DNA of 64,000 nt. It comes from Caulobacteraceae bacterium (GTDB lineage Bacteria > Pseudomonadota > Alphaproteobacteria > Caulobacterales > Caulobacteraceae). Positions 7,452 to 15,585 of the stretch are shown piece after piece. The stretch lies in NCBI GenBank assembly GCA_947478785.1, contig CANJXI010000007.1:1-64000 (forward strand). The letters run 5' to 3'. The notes beneath the pieces were generated by a model that saw only the letters and a program-made list of their open reading frames with translations, made no database searches and was not told where the DNA came from. How positions within the stretch are numbered: the first letter of the stretch is position 1; each line of letters begins with the position of its first letter. A program made the translations under genes and the position numbers.

Positions 7452-8821
7452 GCGAACCGCTCGCGGATCATCCGGTAGAGCGCCCGGATCGCCTGGGCCT
7501 CGGCGCCGGCGGGCGAGCCGGGCTTGCCGCGTGGATTCCAGGCCATCAGGTCGATATGGACCCAGGGCCCGGCGGGCGCGAACCGCTGCAGGAAAAGGCC
7601 CGCGGTCACGGCGCCCGCCTGCGCCCAGCCGTCTGGGTCGTTCTTGAGGTCGGCGATGTCGGAGTCCAGCGCCTCGGCGTAACCCTTCCAGAGCGGCAGG
7701 CGCCACATCGGGTCGTGCGCCACATCGGCTGCCGAGCGGATCGCCAGCGCCAGGTCGTTGTCGTCGGTGAAGAACGGCGGCAGTTGCGGGCCCAGCGCCG
7801 CCCGGGCCGCGCCGGTCAGGGTGGCCATGTCGATGGTCAGCGCCGGATCCAGCTCAGAGGCGCGGGTGAGCGCGTCGGCCAGGATCAGGCGGCCTTCCGC
7901 ATCGGTGTTGCCGACCTCGATAGAGAGGCCCTTGCGCGAGGACAGTACGTCGCCCGGCCGCATGGCGTCGCCCGAAATGGCGTTCTCCACCACCGGGACC
8001 AGGATCGCCAGACGCACCGGCAGCCTGGCCGCCATGATCATCCGGCCGAGCGCCAGCACGTGAGCAGCGCCGCCCATATCCTTCTTCATCAGCCTCATGC
8101 CGGACGACGGCTTGATGTCGAGGCCGCCGGTGTCGAAGACCACACCCTTGCCGACGAGGGCGATCAGTGGGTGCGCCGCCTCACCCCAGGTGATCTCGAT
8201 CATCCTGGGCGCGCGGTCCGGCGCCGCGGCCCGGCCGACGGCATGGACGGCGGGGTAGTTGGCGGCCAGCAGGCCCTCACCGGTTATCACGGTGATCTGG
8301 GCGGAACACCGCTCGGCGATTTCCCGGGCGATGGTCTCGATCTGCAGCGGCCCCATGTCGTTGGCCGGGGTGTTGATCATGTCGCGGGCGAGCGCGCAGG
8401 CATGGGCGATCTGGCGCACCTCGGCCACATCGACACCCTCGCAGACCAGCCTGGGCCGGTCTGCGCTGTGGACCTTGTAGCGGTCGAACCGGTAGCTCCC
8501 GAGCGCGAAGGCCAGGGCGATCTCCTCCGGCGGCAGCGTCGCGGGCGCGGAGGCGATACGGTAGACGCCCGGCGGCAACTTGGCGGCCAGCATGCGGAAC
8601 ATCATCGCCTGCGGGGCCTCGCCCAGGCCGAACAGCACCTGGGCCAGGGCGCCGTCGGCGCCCGGAACGGTGAGCACCTGGCCCGGCTTGGCCTTGAACT
8701 CCGCGGTGGCGGCCAAGGCCCGGACGAACGCGGGCTGCGCCTCGAGTTCCGCTGGGGCGAGCGCCTGGACCGGGACCGGGACCGCGGGGGCGTCCGAGGC
8801 GGCGAGGATCACTTCGGACAT
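7448..8821 (-). CDS. Leucyl aminopeptidase family (M17) protein
   Basis: A 457-residue two-metal aminopeptidase of family M17. The variable N-terminal domain occupies about 1-150. The catalytic domain shows VGKGVVFDTGGLDIKPSSGM, MKKDMGGAAHVL, and the diagnostic NTDAEGRLILADAL (Asp and Glu metal ligands plus the catalytic Arg). It removes N-terminal residues from peptides in the cytoplasm. It is shorter than PepA of E. coli (503) and belongs to the YwaD/PepB-like alphaproteobacterial branch often paired with the NlpC/P60 peptidase that follows here with a four-base overlap. The start is the ATG at 8821; no competing start is apparent. Confidence 0.9.
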   Translation of the reverse strand: MSEVILAASDAPAVPVPVQALAPAELEAQPAFVRALAATAEFKAKPGQVLTVPGADGALAQVLFGLGEAPQAMMFRMLAAKLPPGVYRIASAPATLPPEEIALAFALGSYRFDRYKVHSADRPRLVCEGVDVAEVRQIAHACALARDMINTPANDMGPLQIETIAREIAERCSAQITVITGEGLLAANYPAVHAVGRAAAPDRAPRMIEITWGEAAHPLIALVGKGVVFDTGGLDIKPSSGMRLMKKDMGGAAHVLALGRMIMAARLPVRLAILVPVVENAISGDAMRPGDVLSSRKGLSIEVGNTDAEGRLILADALTRASELDPALTIDMATLTGAARAALGPQLPPFFTDDNDLALAIRSAADVAHDPMWRLPLWKGYAEALDSDIADLKNDPDGWAQAGAVTAGLFLQRFAPAGPWVHIDLMAWNPRGKPGSPAGAEAQAIRALYRMIRERFA

Positions 8822-8890
8822 GGCGGGACGCCTTCGGAGCGGTGGGACAGGGCCCTTCCTAGGCGCATGTGCCCGCGCGCCGCAACCGCC

Positions 8891-9403
8891 TCAGCCCAGG
8901 GCGCGGATCAGCGGGGAGACCGGGAAAGCGGCGAGCGCGCCGATGGCGATCGCCAGCCCATAGGGCACGTTCTCGCCGGGTTCGGCCAGCCGGGCGAACC
9001 ACGGCGGCCCGTTCAGGACATAAGGCCGGACATAGCCGGAGCGCAGCGCGAGCAGGCTAACCGCCAGCGCGCCGCCGGCCACGCCGGTCACCGCCAGATA
9101 GGTCAGCGCCGCCGGCAGGCCCAGCCAGAGCGCCGCGGCCGCGAAGAGCTTGGCGTCGCCGCCGCCGATCCAGCCGGCCGCGAACATCCCCATGCCGGCG
9201 GCCAGGGCCACGGCGCCCACGGCCAGATTCACGCCCGCCACGTGCAGCGGCAGGCCGACGGCGAGCGCGGCCAGCGGAAACGCCGCGATCAGGGCCAGCG
9301 ATACCCAGTTGGGGATCGTGTAGCTGACCGTGTCCTTCAGGGCGGCGACGATCACCAGCACCGGAAAGGCCGCGACGGCGAGGATCTGGAAGGCGTGGAT
9401 CAT
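8891..9403 (-). CDS. cpaA: Prepilin peptidase CpaA (A24 family)
   Basis: A 170-residue integral membrane aspartyl protease that removes the leader of Flp-type prepilins. It is almost wholly hydrophobic, with about six predicted spans, and carries the first catalytic Asp in LKDTVSYTIPNW (near residue 24) and the second in the GxGD-type motif GGGDAKLFAAAALW. Like other CpaA/TadV proteins it lacks the N-methylase domain of PilD. The start was set at the ATG at 9403; the 15 extra residues of the longer frame precede the first span and are unlikely. It is downstream of the two pilin genes, but a strong terminator lies between, so its transcription may be separate or by read-through. Confidence 0.88.
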   Translation of the reverse strand: MIHAFQILAVAAFPVLVIVAALKDTVSYTIPNWVSLALIAAFPLAALAVGLPLHVAGVNLAVGAVALAAGMGMFAAGWIGGGDAKLFAAAALWLGLPAALTYLAVTGVAGGALAVSLLALRSGYVRPYVLNGPPWFARLAEPGENVPYGLAIAIGALAAFPVSPLIRALG

Positions 9404-9453
9404 GGGGACTCCTGGTCCCAGCATGCCCGGCCGGGATGAATGGAGCATTGCGA

Positions 9454-9490
9454 CAAAAGAAAACCCCCCGGCGGGTTGGGCGCCGGGGGG
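9454..9490 (-). terminator. Intrinsic terminator after the pilin genes
   Basis: On the minus strand CCCCCCGGCG and its complement CGCCGGGGGG (9464-9473 with 9481-9490) form a perfect ten-base stem with a seven-base loop, followed by a T-rich run (TTTTCTTTT). It lies 30 bases past the stop of the second pilin gene and before cpaA, so it should uncouple abundant pilin mRNA from cpaA. Confidence 0.88.
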
Positions 9491-9520
9491 CCTGGGCTCG
9501 CGACCTTGGACAGGTCTCGA

Positions 9521-9688
9521 TTAGGTCGGCAGGGCCGTCGTCACCTTGTTGAAGGTGCCTTCGAGCTTGGTGCCCATCGCGGTGAGCGCGGTGACCAGCA
9601 CGACGGCGACAAGCGCGGCGATGAGGCCATACTCGATGGCGGTCGCGCCGGATTCGTCTTTCAGAAAACGCGTAACGAACTTCGACAT
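9521..9688 (-). CDS. pilA: Flp/Fap-type pilin (distal copy)
   Basis: A 55-residue type IVb prepilin of the Tad pilus. The leader MSKFVTRFLKDESG is followed by the mature start ATAIEYGLIAALVAVVLV, with cleavage expected after Gly14 and the conserved Glu at position +5. The rest is one hydrophobic helix and a short polar tail. It differs from the upstream copy at only three positions (Glu43/Ser, Asn47/Gly, Thr51/Ala). A strong ribosome site AAGGAGAT precedes the ATG. It is 92 bases downstream of the other copy and ends just before an intrinsic terminator. Confidence 0.93.
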   Translation of the reverse strand: MSKFVTRFLKDESGATAIEYGLIAALVAVVLVTALTAMGTKLEGTFNKVTTALPT

Positions 9689-9780
9689 GGGCTCATCTCC
9701 TTGAACGAGCAGGCTGGCGGCGAGGCCGCCGGAACGGGCCCCCGGCGAATCCGCCGGAAGCCCCTGAACCAGTGTCCGAC

Positions 9781-9948
9781 CTAGGTCGGCAGAGCGGCGG
9801 TCACCTTGCCGAAGGTGCCCGAGAGCTTGGTGCCCATCGCGGTCAGCGCAGTGACCAGCACGACGGCGACGAGGGCGGCGATGAGGCCATATTCGATGGC
9901 GGTGGCGCCGGACTCGTCCTTGAGGAAACGTGTGACAAACTTCGACAT
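9781..9948 (-). CDS. pilA: Flp/Fap-type pilin (proximal copy)
   Basis: A 55-residue Flp pilin nearly identical to the next gene, with the same leader, cleavage site (Gly14/Ala15) and Glu at +5, differing only in the C-terminal tail (LSGTFGKVTAALPT). Tandem duplication is evident at DNA level as well. It is the promoter-proximal copy, preceded by an unusually AT-rich 250-base region with two CtrA-like boxes. Assembled by the Tad machinery, whose ATPase and secretin genes are not in the window. In Caulobacter the single pilA is CtrA-activated, which fits the upstream boxes. Confidence 0.93.
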   Translation of the reverse strand: MSKFVTRFLKDESGATAIEYGLIAALVAVVLVTALTAMGTKLSGTFGKVTAALPT

Positions 9949-10038
9949 GGCTCAACTCCTGTAAGCGAACAGTTGGGGTGGGGCCTCAAGCGTCCTGCCT
10001 GTTCGCCCTGAATGCACGGTCAACGTCGCATATCGCTG

Positions 10039-10053
10039 TTAATAACCAGTAAA
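10039..10053. promoter_or_regulatory. CtrA-like box upstream of the pilin genes
   Basis: TTAA-N7-TAAA, one mismatch from the Caulobacter CtrA consensus TTAA-N7-TTAA, about 90 bases upstream of the proximal pilin start in the AT-rich divergent region 9949-10198. Spacing suits activation of pilin transcription. Inference from consensus only. Confidence 0.5.
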
Positions 10054-10156
10054 CAGAAGAGTATTCGTGGAAACTTTCTATGATAAACGGGTATTAATTC
10101 TCAAATTCGGTTAACCATTCGGATATCGATTCCCTTATTTGGAGAATCGTCGGGGA

Positions 10157-10171
10157 TTAAATCTTGATTAG
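10157..10171. promoter_or_regulatory. Second CtrA-like box, near the TadE-like gene
   Basis: TTAA-N7-TTAG, one mismatch from the CtrA consensus, centred about 35 bases before the TadE-like start at 10199. It lies in the same divergent region as the box at 10039, so one regulator could control both transcription units. Inference from consensus only. Confidence 0.45.
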
Positions 10172-10198
10172 CCGCGTTGGGGTAAGCTTTGGCTGCAA

Positions 10199-10795
10199 AT
10201 GCCAGAGGTTTCCGTGCGTCCCCTCCTCTCTTCCCGCCCAGGCCGTTTCGCGGCGCGGTTCGCCCGCGCCGACCGCGGCTCGACGGCGGTGGAGTTCTCG
10301 CTGGTCGCGCTGCCCTTCGTCATGCTGATCTTCGCCACCATCGAGCTGGCGCTGGTCATGCTGGTCTGCACCACGCTCGACACCGCGGTGGAAGCCGCCG
10401 GCCGCAAGATCCGCACGGGCGAGTTCCAGGAGAGCGGCGCCGCGACCAAGTCCGATTTCAAGGCTGTCGTCTGCGCGCGGATGACCTGGCTCTCCAGCGA
10501 CTGCGCGAACAACGCCTATGTCGATGTGCGCACATTCAGCAACTTCGCGGGCCTGGCGGCCAATTCGCCGCAAGCCGCCTCGTCCTTCAACGCCGCCAGC
10601 ACCTGTTTCACGGCCGGAAACCCGACCGACATCGTCCTGGTGCGCATCTATTACAAATGGCGGCTGTTCACGCCCCTGCTGGACGTGGCCATGGAGAACA
10701 TGGGCGCGGGCAGCGGCTTCCGCCTGCTCAGCACCGCCACGGCGTTCCGCAACGAACCCTACAACGACAACCTTCCCGTAGGCGCCCATTGCTGA
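10199..10795 (+). CDS. TadE/TadG-like pilus assembly protein
   Basis: A 198-residue pseudopilin-like protein. After a basic N-terminus comes the TadE-type motif ADRGSTAVEFSLVALPFVML (about 24-43), in which a Gly-Ser junction before TAVEF resembles a prepilin cleavage site with Glu at +5. This continues as a long hydrophobic helix and is followed by a periplasmic domain with several Cys (CARM, DCAN, TCF) that may form disulfides. TadE and TadF are minor pseudopilins processed by the same peptidase as Flp pilin. It lies divergently from the pilins and overlaps the next TadE-like gene by seven bases. Confidence 0.82.
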   Translation: MPEVSVRPLLSSRPGRFAARFARADRGSTAVEFSLVALPFVMLIFATIELALVMLVCTTLDTAVEAAGRKIRTGEFQESGAATKSDFKAVVCARMTWLSSDCANNAYVDVRTFSNFAGLAANSPQAASSFNAASTCFTAGNPTDIVLVRIYYKWRLFTPLLDVAMENMGAGSGFRLLSTATAFRNEPYNDNLPVGAHC

Positions 10796-11316
10796 AATCC
10801 CTCCATCAGGACGAACGCGGCAACGCCGGCATCGAGTTCGCGCTGCTCGCCCCGATCATGCTGCTGCTCTATTTCGGCCTGGCCGAGCTGACCGTGGCCA
10901 TGATGGCCGAGCGGCGGGCGAGCCATGCGGCCTCGGTGGTCGGCGACCTGGTGACCCAGTCCAGCACCATGAACGCCACCCAGATGACCGACATCTTCAA
11001 TGTCGGCAACGCGCTCCTCAAGCCGTTCCCGACCACGCCCCTGCATATGCGGGTGACCAGCGTGAAGGCCGACGCCGCGGGCGTGGCCAAGGTCACCTGG
11101 AGCCGCGGTCAGGGCATGAGCGGGATGAGCACCGGCGCCGCGGTCGCGGGCTTCCCCGCCGGCATGCTGGCGGCCGGCGACAGCCTGGTGATGGCCGAGG
11201 TGCAGTATTCCTACACCTCCTCCCTGGGCCAGGTGCTGCCCAGCGCGCTGTCGTTCTCAAACACCTTCTACATCCGGCCCCGCAAGTCGCCCGAAGTGGT
11301 GTGGACGACGGGTTAG
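10789..11316 (+). CDS. TadE/TadG-like pilus assembly protein (second)
   Basis: A 175-residue protein with the same layout as its neighbour: LHQDERGNAGIEFALLAPIM (about 5-24) is the TadE-type processing and membrane motif with Gly before NAGIEF, then an extracytoplasmic domain rich in Thr/Ser. No ATG precedes the motif in frame. The best start is TTG at 10789, overlapping the previous stop, with CTG at 10792 as an alternative, so translation is probably coupled to the upstream gene. Its stop overlaps the stop of the convergent aminotransferase by three bases. TadG-like assignment is tentative; the long von Willebrand domain of true TadG is missing. Confidence 0.75.
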   Translation: MLKSLHQDERGNAGIEFALLAPIMLLLYFGLAELTVAMMAERRASHAASVVGDLVTQSSTMNATQMTDIFNVGNALLKPFPTTPLHMRVTSVKADAAGVAKVTWSRGQGMSGMSTGAAVAGFPAGMLAAGDSLVMAEVQYSYTSSLGQVLPSALSFSNTFYIRPRKSPEVVWTTG

Positions 11317-12083
11317 GCGGCCATCGCCTCGGCAAGCACCCGGACCAGGTCGTGGCCCGGGAAGCGGCGCCCGTCGAGGCCCTCCACGGCGCGCAGTCCG
11401 ATCAGGCTGTTGGTGATCAGCACGGCCTGGGCGCCGGCCAGCGTCTGGAGTCCGGCGGCAGTCTCCACGACCGGAACGCCCAAGCCTGACGCCGCCCGGA
11501 TCAACCGGGCGCGCGCGGTCCCGGCCAGGACGCCGCAATCCAGCGGCGGAGTGTGCAGCACGTCCCGCGACAGCCAGAACACGTTGGCCGCCGCGGCGCA
11601 GGCCACCTCGCCGTGGGTGTTGACCATCAGGGCCTCGTCGGCGCCGGCGGCCCTGGCCTCGGCGCGGGCCAGCACATTGTCTAGATAGGACAGCGTCTTG
11701 AGGCGCGAGGTGGGGGAAGCCTCATTGCGCCGGATGCGGCTGGTGACCAGCACCGCCGGACCGGCCGGCGCCGGCGCCGGCGCGGCGGACGCGAACAGCC
11801 GGGTCCCGGGCTGCGCCGGACGATCGAGGCCCCGTCCGCCCCAGCCGGCGGTCAGCGTCAGCCGGACCGCCCAGCGCCCGCCGCGCCCATCCTGGGCGTC
11901 CAGCGCGTCGGTCATGGCCTTGAGCGCCACCCCCCGCTCCGGCGGCGGCAGGCCCAGCGTCGCGCAGCCTGCGACCATGCGGTCCAGATGGGCCTCCACA
12001 TCGCGCAGTTGGCCGTCCACGGCCAGCAGGGTCTCGAAGAGCCCGTCGCCCAGCGTCAGGCCGCGATCGTCGGGGGCGATCAC
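11313..12083 (-). CDS. Class IV aminotransferase / aminodeoxychorismate lyase-like
   Basis: A 256-residue PLP enzyme of fold type IV. Evidence: GLTLGDGLFETLLAVDGQL near the N-terminus, the PLP-lysine segment SRLKTLSYLDNVLARAEA, and the cofactor-binding NTHGEVACAAAANVFWL. The family includes 4-amino-4-deoxychorismate lyase (PabC), D-amino-acid and branched-chain aminotransferases; the short length and GDGLFETLR-like motif favour PabC, which makes p-aminobenzoate for folate, but this is not certain. The start is GTG at 12083; the longer frame would overlap the upstream gene. Only 14 bases separate it from the class V aminotransferase gene, suggesting an operon. Confidence 0.8.
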   Translation of the reverse strand: MIAPDDRGLTLGDGLFETLLAVDGQLRDVEAHLDRMVAGCATLGLPPPERGVALKAMTDALDAQDGRGGRWAVRLTLTAGWGGRGLDRPAQPGTRLFASAAPAPAPAGPAVLVTSRIRRNEASPTSRLKTLSYLDNVLARAEARAAGADEALMVNTHGEVACAAAANVFWLSRDVLHTPPLDCGVLAGTARARLIRAASGLGVPVVETAAGLQTLAGAQAVLITNSLIGLRAVEGLDGRRFPGHDLVRVLAEAMAA

Positions 12084-12097
12084 GCGGCCCGCCCCGC

Positions 12098-13270
12098 CTA
12101 GGCCGCCAGCTTGGCGTCCGAGGCGGCAAGCGCCGCCTTGACGTCGGCCTTGAACCCCTGCGCGGCCAGCGCCTCGCAGAGCGCCGTCAGGCAAAGCCGC
12201 ACATGCCACGGCGTCGCCGAGGCGCCCATCAGCCCGATCCGCCAGACCTTACCCTTGAGCGGGCCCAGGCCCGCGCCCAGTTCCAGGTCCCAGTTGGCCA
12301 GGACGTGGGTGCGCACGGCGGCCTCGTCGACGCCATCGGGGACCAGAACCGTATTGAGCTGCGGCAGACGGTCCTTCGGCGCCACCAGCATCTTGAGGCC
12401 CGCGCCCTCCAGGCCGGCGACCAGCGCCTCGTGCAGGCGGGCATGGCGCACGATGGCGGCCTGCTGGCCCTCTTCGAACAGCACCACCAGGGCTTCGTGC
12501 AGGCCGTAGAGCGCATTGATCGGGGCGGTGTGGTGGTAGGTCCGGCCGCCGTCGCCGCCCCAGTAGCTCATCAAGAGGTTGAAGTCGCAGAGCCAGTTCC
12601 GGACCTTGGTCTTGCGCGCCGAGATCGCCGCCTGAGCGCGCTTCGACAGCGCGATGGGCGACAGGCCGGGAGGGGCCGAGAGGCACTTCTGGGTGCCCGA
12701 ATAGACCAGGTCGGCGTCCCAGCCGGCCACGTCCACGGCGATGCCGCCCAGCGAGGTCACGCAATCGACGATGGAGAGCGCCCCATGCCTGCGGGCGACG
12801 GCGCACAGCGAGGCCGCGTCGCTGCGGACCCCGGTCGAGGTCTCGGCGTGCACGAAGGCCAGCACCTTGGTCGGCGCCTCGGCCAGCGCCGCCTCGACGC
12901 GGGCGGCGTCCACCGGCGTTCCCCATTCGTGATCCACCGTGACCACGGTCGCGCCCGCGCGGTCGGCCATGTCGGCCATGCGCCCGCCGAACGCCCCGTT
13001 GACCGCGATCACCGCCCGGTCGCCGGGCTCGAGCAGGTTCATGATCGCCGCCTCCATGCCCGCGGTGCCCGGCGCCGGCAGCGGCACGCAGGCGTGGTCG
13101 GGGGCGTTGAACAGCCGCTGGAGGCCTGACTTGATGTCCTCCATCAGCCCCTGGAACACCGGGTCCAGGTGGCCGATCGTCGGCCGCGAGAGCGCCGCCA
13201 GCACACGCGGGCTGACGTCTGAGGGCCCCGGACCCATGAGGACCCGGCGCGGCGGCTGGAAGGATTGCAT
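12098..13270 (-). CDS. Class V aminotransferase (alanine/serine-glyoxylate type)
   Basis: A 390-residue PLP enzyme. The N-terminus RRVLMGPGPSDVSPRVLAAL and the segment APGTAGMEAAIMNLLEPGD are typical of alanine-glyoxylate and serine-glyoxylate aminotransferases. VHAETSTGVRSD and VDCVTSLGG hold cofactor contacts, and Lys in YSGTQKCLSAPPGLSP forms the Schiff base. The C-terminal domain ends in WRIGLMGASATPWHVRLCL. The likely reaction is transfer of an amino group from Ser or Ala to glyoxylate in the cytoplasm. It is upstream of the class IV enzyme and just downstream of a tyrosine phosphatase gene on the same strand (14-base gap). Confidence 0.88.
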   Translation of the reverse strand: MQSFQPPRRVLMGPGPSDVSPRVLAALSRPTIGHLDPVFQGLMEDIKSGLQRLFNAPDHACVPLPAPGTAGMEAAIMNLLEPGDRAVIAVNGAFGGRMADMADRAGATVVTVDHEWGTPVDAARVEAALAEAPTKVLAFVHAETSTGVRSDAASLCAVARRHGALSIVDCVTSLGGIAVDVAGWDADLVYSGTQKCLSAPPGLSPIALSKRAQAAISARKTKVRNWLCDFNLLMSYWGGDGGRTYHHTAPINALYGLHEALVVLFEEGQQAAIVRHARLHEALVAGLEGAGLKMLVAPKDRLPQLNTVLVPDGVDEAAVRTHVLANWDLELGAGLGPLKGKVWRIGLMGASATPWHVRLCLTALCEALAAQGFKADVKAALAASDAKLAA

Positions 13271-13284
13271 CGTAACTCCTGATC

Positions 13285-14058
13285 TTATCCGAGCAGCCGC
13301 TCGTGAAGCTTGTCGCGCAGGCCCGCATCGACCCGGAGCACATCGGTGAGATAGCCGTCCAGCGAGCCGTGCGCCTCCCGGATCACCTGGAAGGCGGTCT
13401 CCAGGTAGTCGGGATTGACCGATACGGCCACCCGCAGCCCCGCCTCGTCCACCGTCTTGCCCACCGTGTCCCGGAGCCAGGGGCCGAGGAACGCCATCTT
13501 CCGCGCCAGCCGGGCCTCGTCGTTGGTCAGCAGGTAGTCGGCCATGATGTCGTCCGGATGGACGCCGGCCAGGTGGTGGGTCAGCGCGCAGATCAGGCCG
13601 GTGCGGTCCTTGCCCGCCGCGCAGTGCACGACGATCGGCCCCTCGGCGTCGGCCAGGGTGCGGAAGTAGCGGGTGAAGAGGTCGATGTGCCGCGCCTCGT
13701 AGGGCGCGGTGCGGTAGTAGGCCATGCCGTCGCGGTAGAACCAGTCGGCGTCGACCTCGGCGTCGGCCATGGCCTGGGCCCAGTCGGCATGGTCGGAGAG
13801 GATGTCGTTCTCGACCACCGCTGCGCCGAAGCCCGGCCAGCGCCTGGAGGGTTCGCGCGCCCGCTCCTCGCTGCGGCGCAGATCGATGATCGCGGCCGGG
13901 CCCAGGTCGCGCATCCGCCGCAGGTCAGCCTCGGTGGCGTAGGCGTGGTTGGCGGACCGGAACAGCACGCCGCGCTTCAGCGGCCGCCCGGACGCGGTGT
14001 CATAGCCACCGAAGTCGCGGAAGTTCTCGATGCCTTCGAAGTCGATGTGCCGGCTCAT
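13285..14058 (-). CDS. Tyrosine-protein phosphatase (MptpB/LipA-like)
   Basis: A 257-residue protein of the single-domain Tyr/Ser phosphatase family (Pfam Y_phosphatase3). The N-terminus EGIENFRDFGGYDTASGRPL and LFRSANHAYATEADLRRM are characteristic. The P-loop HCAAGKDRTGLI (about 155-166) supplies the CX5R nucleophile and Arg, and DIMADYLLTN follows. Substrates in bacteria are unclear and include phosphoproteins and phosphoinositides. The ATG at 14058 was chosen because it begins the conserved core; the frame upstream is antisense to the POT transporter. First gene of a possible three-gene operon with the two aminotransferases. A paralogue lies at 44524-45273. Confidence 0.88.
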   Translation of the reverse strand: MSRHIDFEGIENFRDFGGYDTASGRPLKRGVLFRSANHAYATEADLRRMRDLGPAAIIDLRRSEERAREPSRRWPGFGAAVVENDILSDHADWAQAMADAEVDADWFYRDGMAYYRTAPYEARHIDLFTRYFRTLADAEGPIVVHCAAGKDRTGLICALTHHLAGVHPDDIMADYLLTNDEARLARKMAFLGPWLRDTVGKTVDEAGLRVAVSVNPDYLETAFQVIREAHGSLDGYLTDVLRVDAGLRDKLHERLLG

Positions 14059-14169
14059 GGGCGGCCATTTACCGGGCTTTTGAACCAGGATCGAGGGGTC
14101 CGCGTACATCTCCTCTCCCTCCAGCCTTCGCCAGGGTAGAGCAAAGCTGAAGCCGCGAACCGGAGCCTC

Positions 14170-15585
14170 ATGTCCCAGCCGCCCGAGCCTGCGCCGCGCA
14201 GCCCCGCCGACGACGTCGGTTTCTTCGGCCATCCCAAGGGCCTGGGCTACCTGGTGGCCGCCGAGGCCGGCTGGGCCTTCGCCTACTACGGCATGATCAC
14301 CATCCTCACCCTCTACATGACCGAACGGCTGTTCACGCCCGGGCACATCGAGCACATCTGGGGCTTCGGGTCCTACAGCACGGCGATGCAGGCGCTGTTC
14401 GGCAAGATGACGCCGCTGGCGCTGGCCTCCCAGACCTTCGGCCTGGTCACCGGCCTGGTCTACGCCACGCCGATCCTGGGCGGCCTGATCGGCGACCGCT
14501 GGCTGGGCCAACGCCGCGTGGTCGCCATCGGCCTGGTGGTGCTGGCGGCCGGGCACGCCATCCTGGTCAGCGAACGGGGATTCCTGATCGGCATGGCGCT
14601 CCTGGTGGTGGGCGGCGGCCTGGTGAAGAGCAACCTGCTGGGCCAGATCGGCCGGCTGTACGCGCCCGACGATCCGCGGCGCACGCGGGCGTTCGGCCTC
14701 TTCCTGATCGCGGTCAACGTCGGCGGCTTCGTCACCCCGCTGGTGGTGGGCACGCTCGGCGAGAAGGTCGGCTGGGCCCAGGGCTTCACCGCCGCGGCCG
14801 TCGGCATGGGTCTCAGCCTGGCGATCTACCTGGCGGGCTGGCGGCACATGCCGCGCGACGGCGTCCGGACCCCGCGCGCCGACCGGACGCCGACCGCGAA
14901 GCCGCGGCTGGCCGACGCCCGGGTGATCGGCGCCCTGCTGCTGATCCTGGTGGCCGAGGTGCTCAACGTCGGCGCCTACAACCAGGCCTTCAACATCTTC
15001 CCGGTCTGGGCCAAGGCCCACGTCGACCTGAACCTCCTGGGCTTCGAGATGCCGGTCACCTGGTTCAGCACGCTGGACGGGGTGCTGACCATCGCGGCCA
15101 CGGCGCTGGCCGTGCGCTTCTGGGCGGCGCAGTCGAAACGCGGGGTCGAGCCCAGGGAGACCACCCGCATCGCCATAGGCTGCGCCATGACCATGGGAGC
15201 CTTCCTGACGCTGGCACTGGGTTCGCTCATGGCCATGGGGGGCAAGGTGGCGATCGTCGCCCCCATCGCCTTCTTCATCCTGGCCGACGGGGCGCTGCCC
15301 TGGGTGGACACGGTGATCATGGCGCTGATCTCGCGGGCCGCACCGGCCAGCCTGACGACCACCATGCTGGGGGTCTATTACCTGTCCTTCGCCGCCGGCA
15401 ACTTCCTGGTAGGCGCGCTGGGCCGCCTCTACGAGACCATGGACCCGGCCGCATTCTGGGCCGTGCACGCAGCCCTCGTCGGCGCGGCGCTGGCCTTCCT
15501 GGCGATCTTCGGCGGCGGCATGAACCGGTTGCTCACGCCCTCGCCCCTCGCCCCCGGCGAAGCCCGGGGGAGATCAGAGCCCTAA
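14170..15585 (+). CDS. Proton-dependent oligopeptide transporter (POT/PTR2)
   Basis: A 471-residue inner-membrane carrier of the major facilitator superfamily. GHPKGLGYLVAAEAGWAFAYYGM (split here as GHPKGLGYLVAAE and GWAFAYYGM) at 21-43 is the first-helix ExxERFxYYG-type motif in variant form, and PILGGLIGDRWLGQRR is the family's loop signature. GLFLIAVNVGGFVTPLVVG corresponds to the PTR2 family motif. About 12-14 spans are predicted. POT proteins import di- and tripeptides with protons; the altered first-helix motif leaves the substrate open. The C-terminal tail (TPSPLAPGEARGRSEP) is encoded by a palindromic repeat-like sequence. The stop overlaps that of amn by four bases, convergent. Confidence 0.87.
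   Translation: MSQPPEPAPRSPADDVGFFGHPKGLGYLVAAEAGWAFAYYGMITILTLYMTERLFTPGHIEHIWGFGSYSTAMQALFGKMTPLALASQTFGLVTGLVYATPILGGLIGDRWLGQRRVVAIGLVVLAAGHAILVSERGFLIGMALLVVGGGLVKSNLLGQIGRLYAPDDPRRTRAFGLFLIAVNVGGFVTPLVVGTLGEKVGWAQGFTAAAVGMGLSLAIYLAGWRHMPRDGVRTPRADRTPTAKPRLADARVIGALLLILVAEVLNVGAYNQAFNIFPVWAKAHVDLNLLGFEMPVTWFSTLDGVLTIAATALAVRFWAAQSKRGVEPRETTRIAIGCAMTMGAFLTLALGSLMAMGGKVAIVAPIAFFILADGALPWVDTVIMALISRAAPASLTTTMLGVYYLSFAAGNFLVGALGRLYETMDPAAFWAVHAALVGAALAFLAIFGGGMNRLLTPSPLAPGEARGRSEP
15547..15572. repeat. Repeat-like hairpin inside the POT gene 3' end
   Basis: CTCGCCCCCGGC (15547-15558) pairs imperfectly with GCCCGGGGGAG (15562-15572). The sequence resembles the CCC(T/C)CCCCCG...CGGGGGAG palindrome seen in the helicase gene at 49167-49273. 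It lies within the coding end of the transporter and just before the convergent stop of amn, so it may also act as a bidirectional terminator. Confidence 0.45.

Noticed and set aside
7556-9439. A 627-residue plus-strand frame opposite the M17 peptidase and cpaA
   Set aside because: Antisense to recognised genes, with no domain and a composition typical of a reverse frame.
14170-15468. Long minus-strand frame upstream of the first tyrosine phosphatase
   Set aside because: The phosphatase frame stays open through the antisense of the POT transporter; that part has no domain and the conserved start is at 14058.
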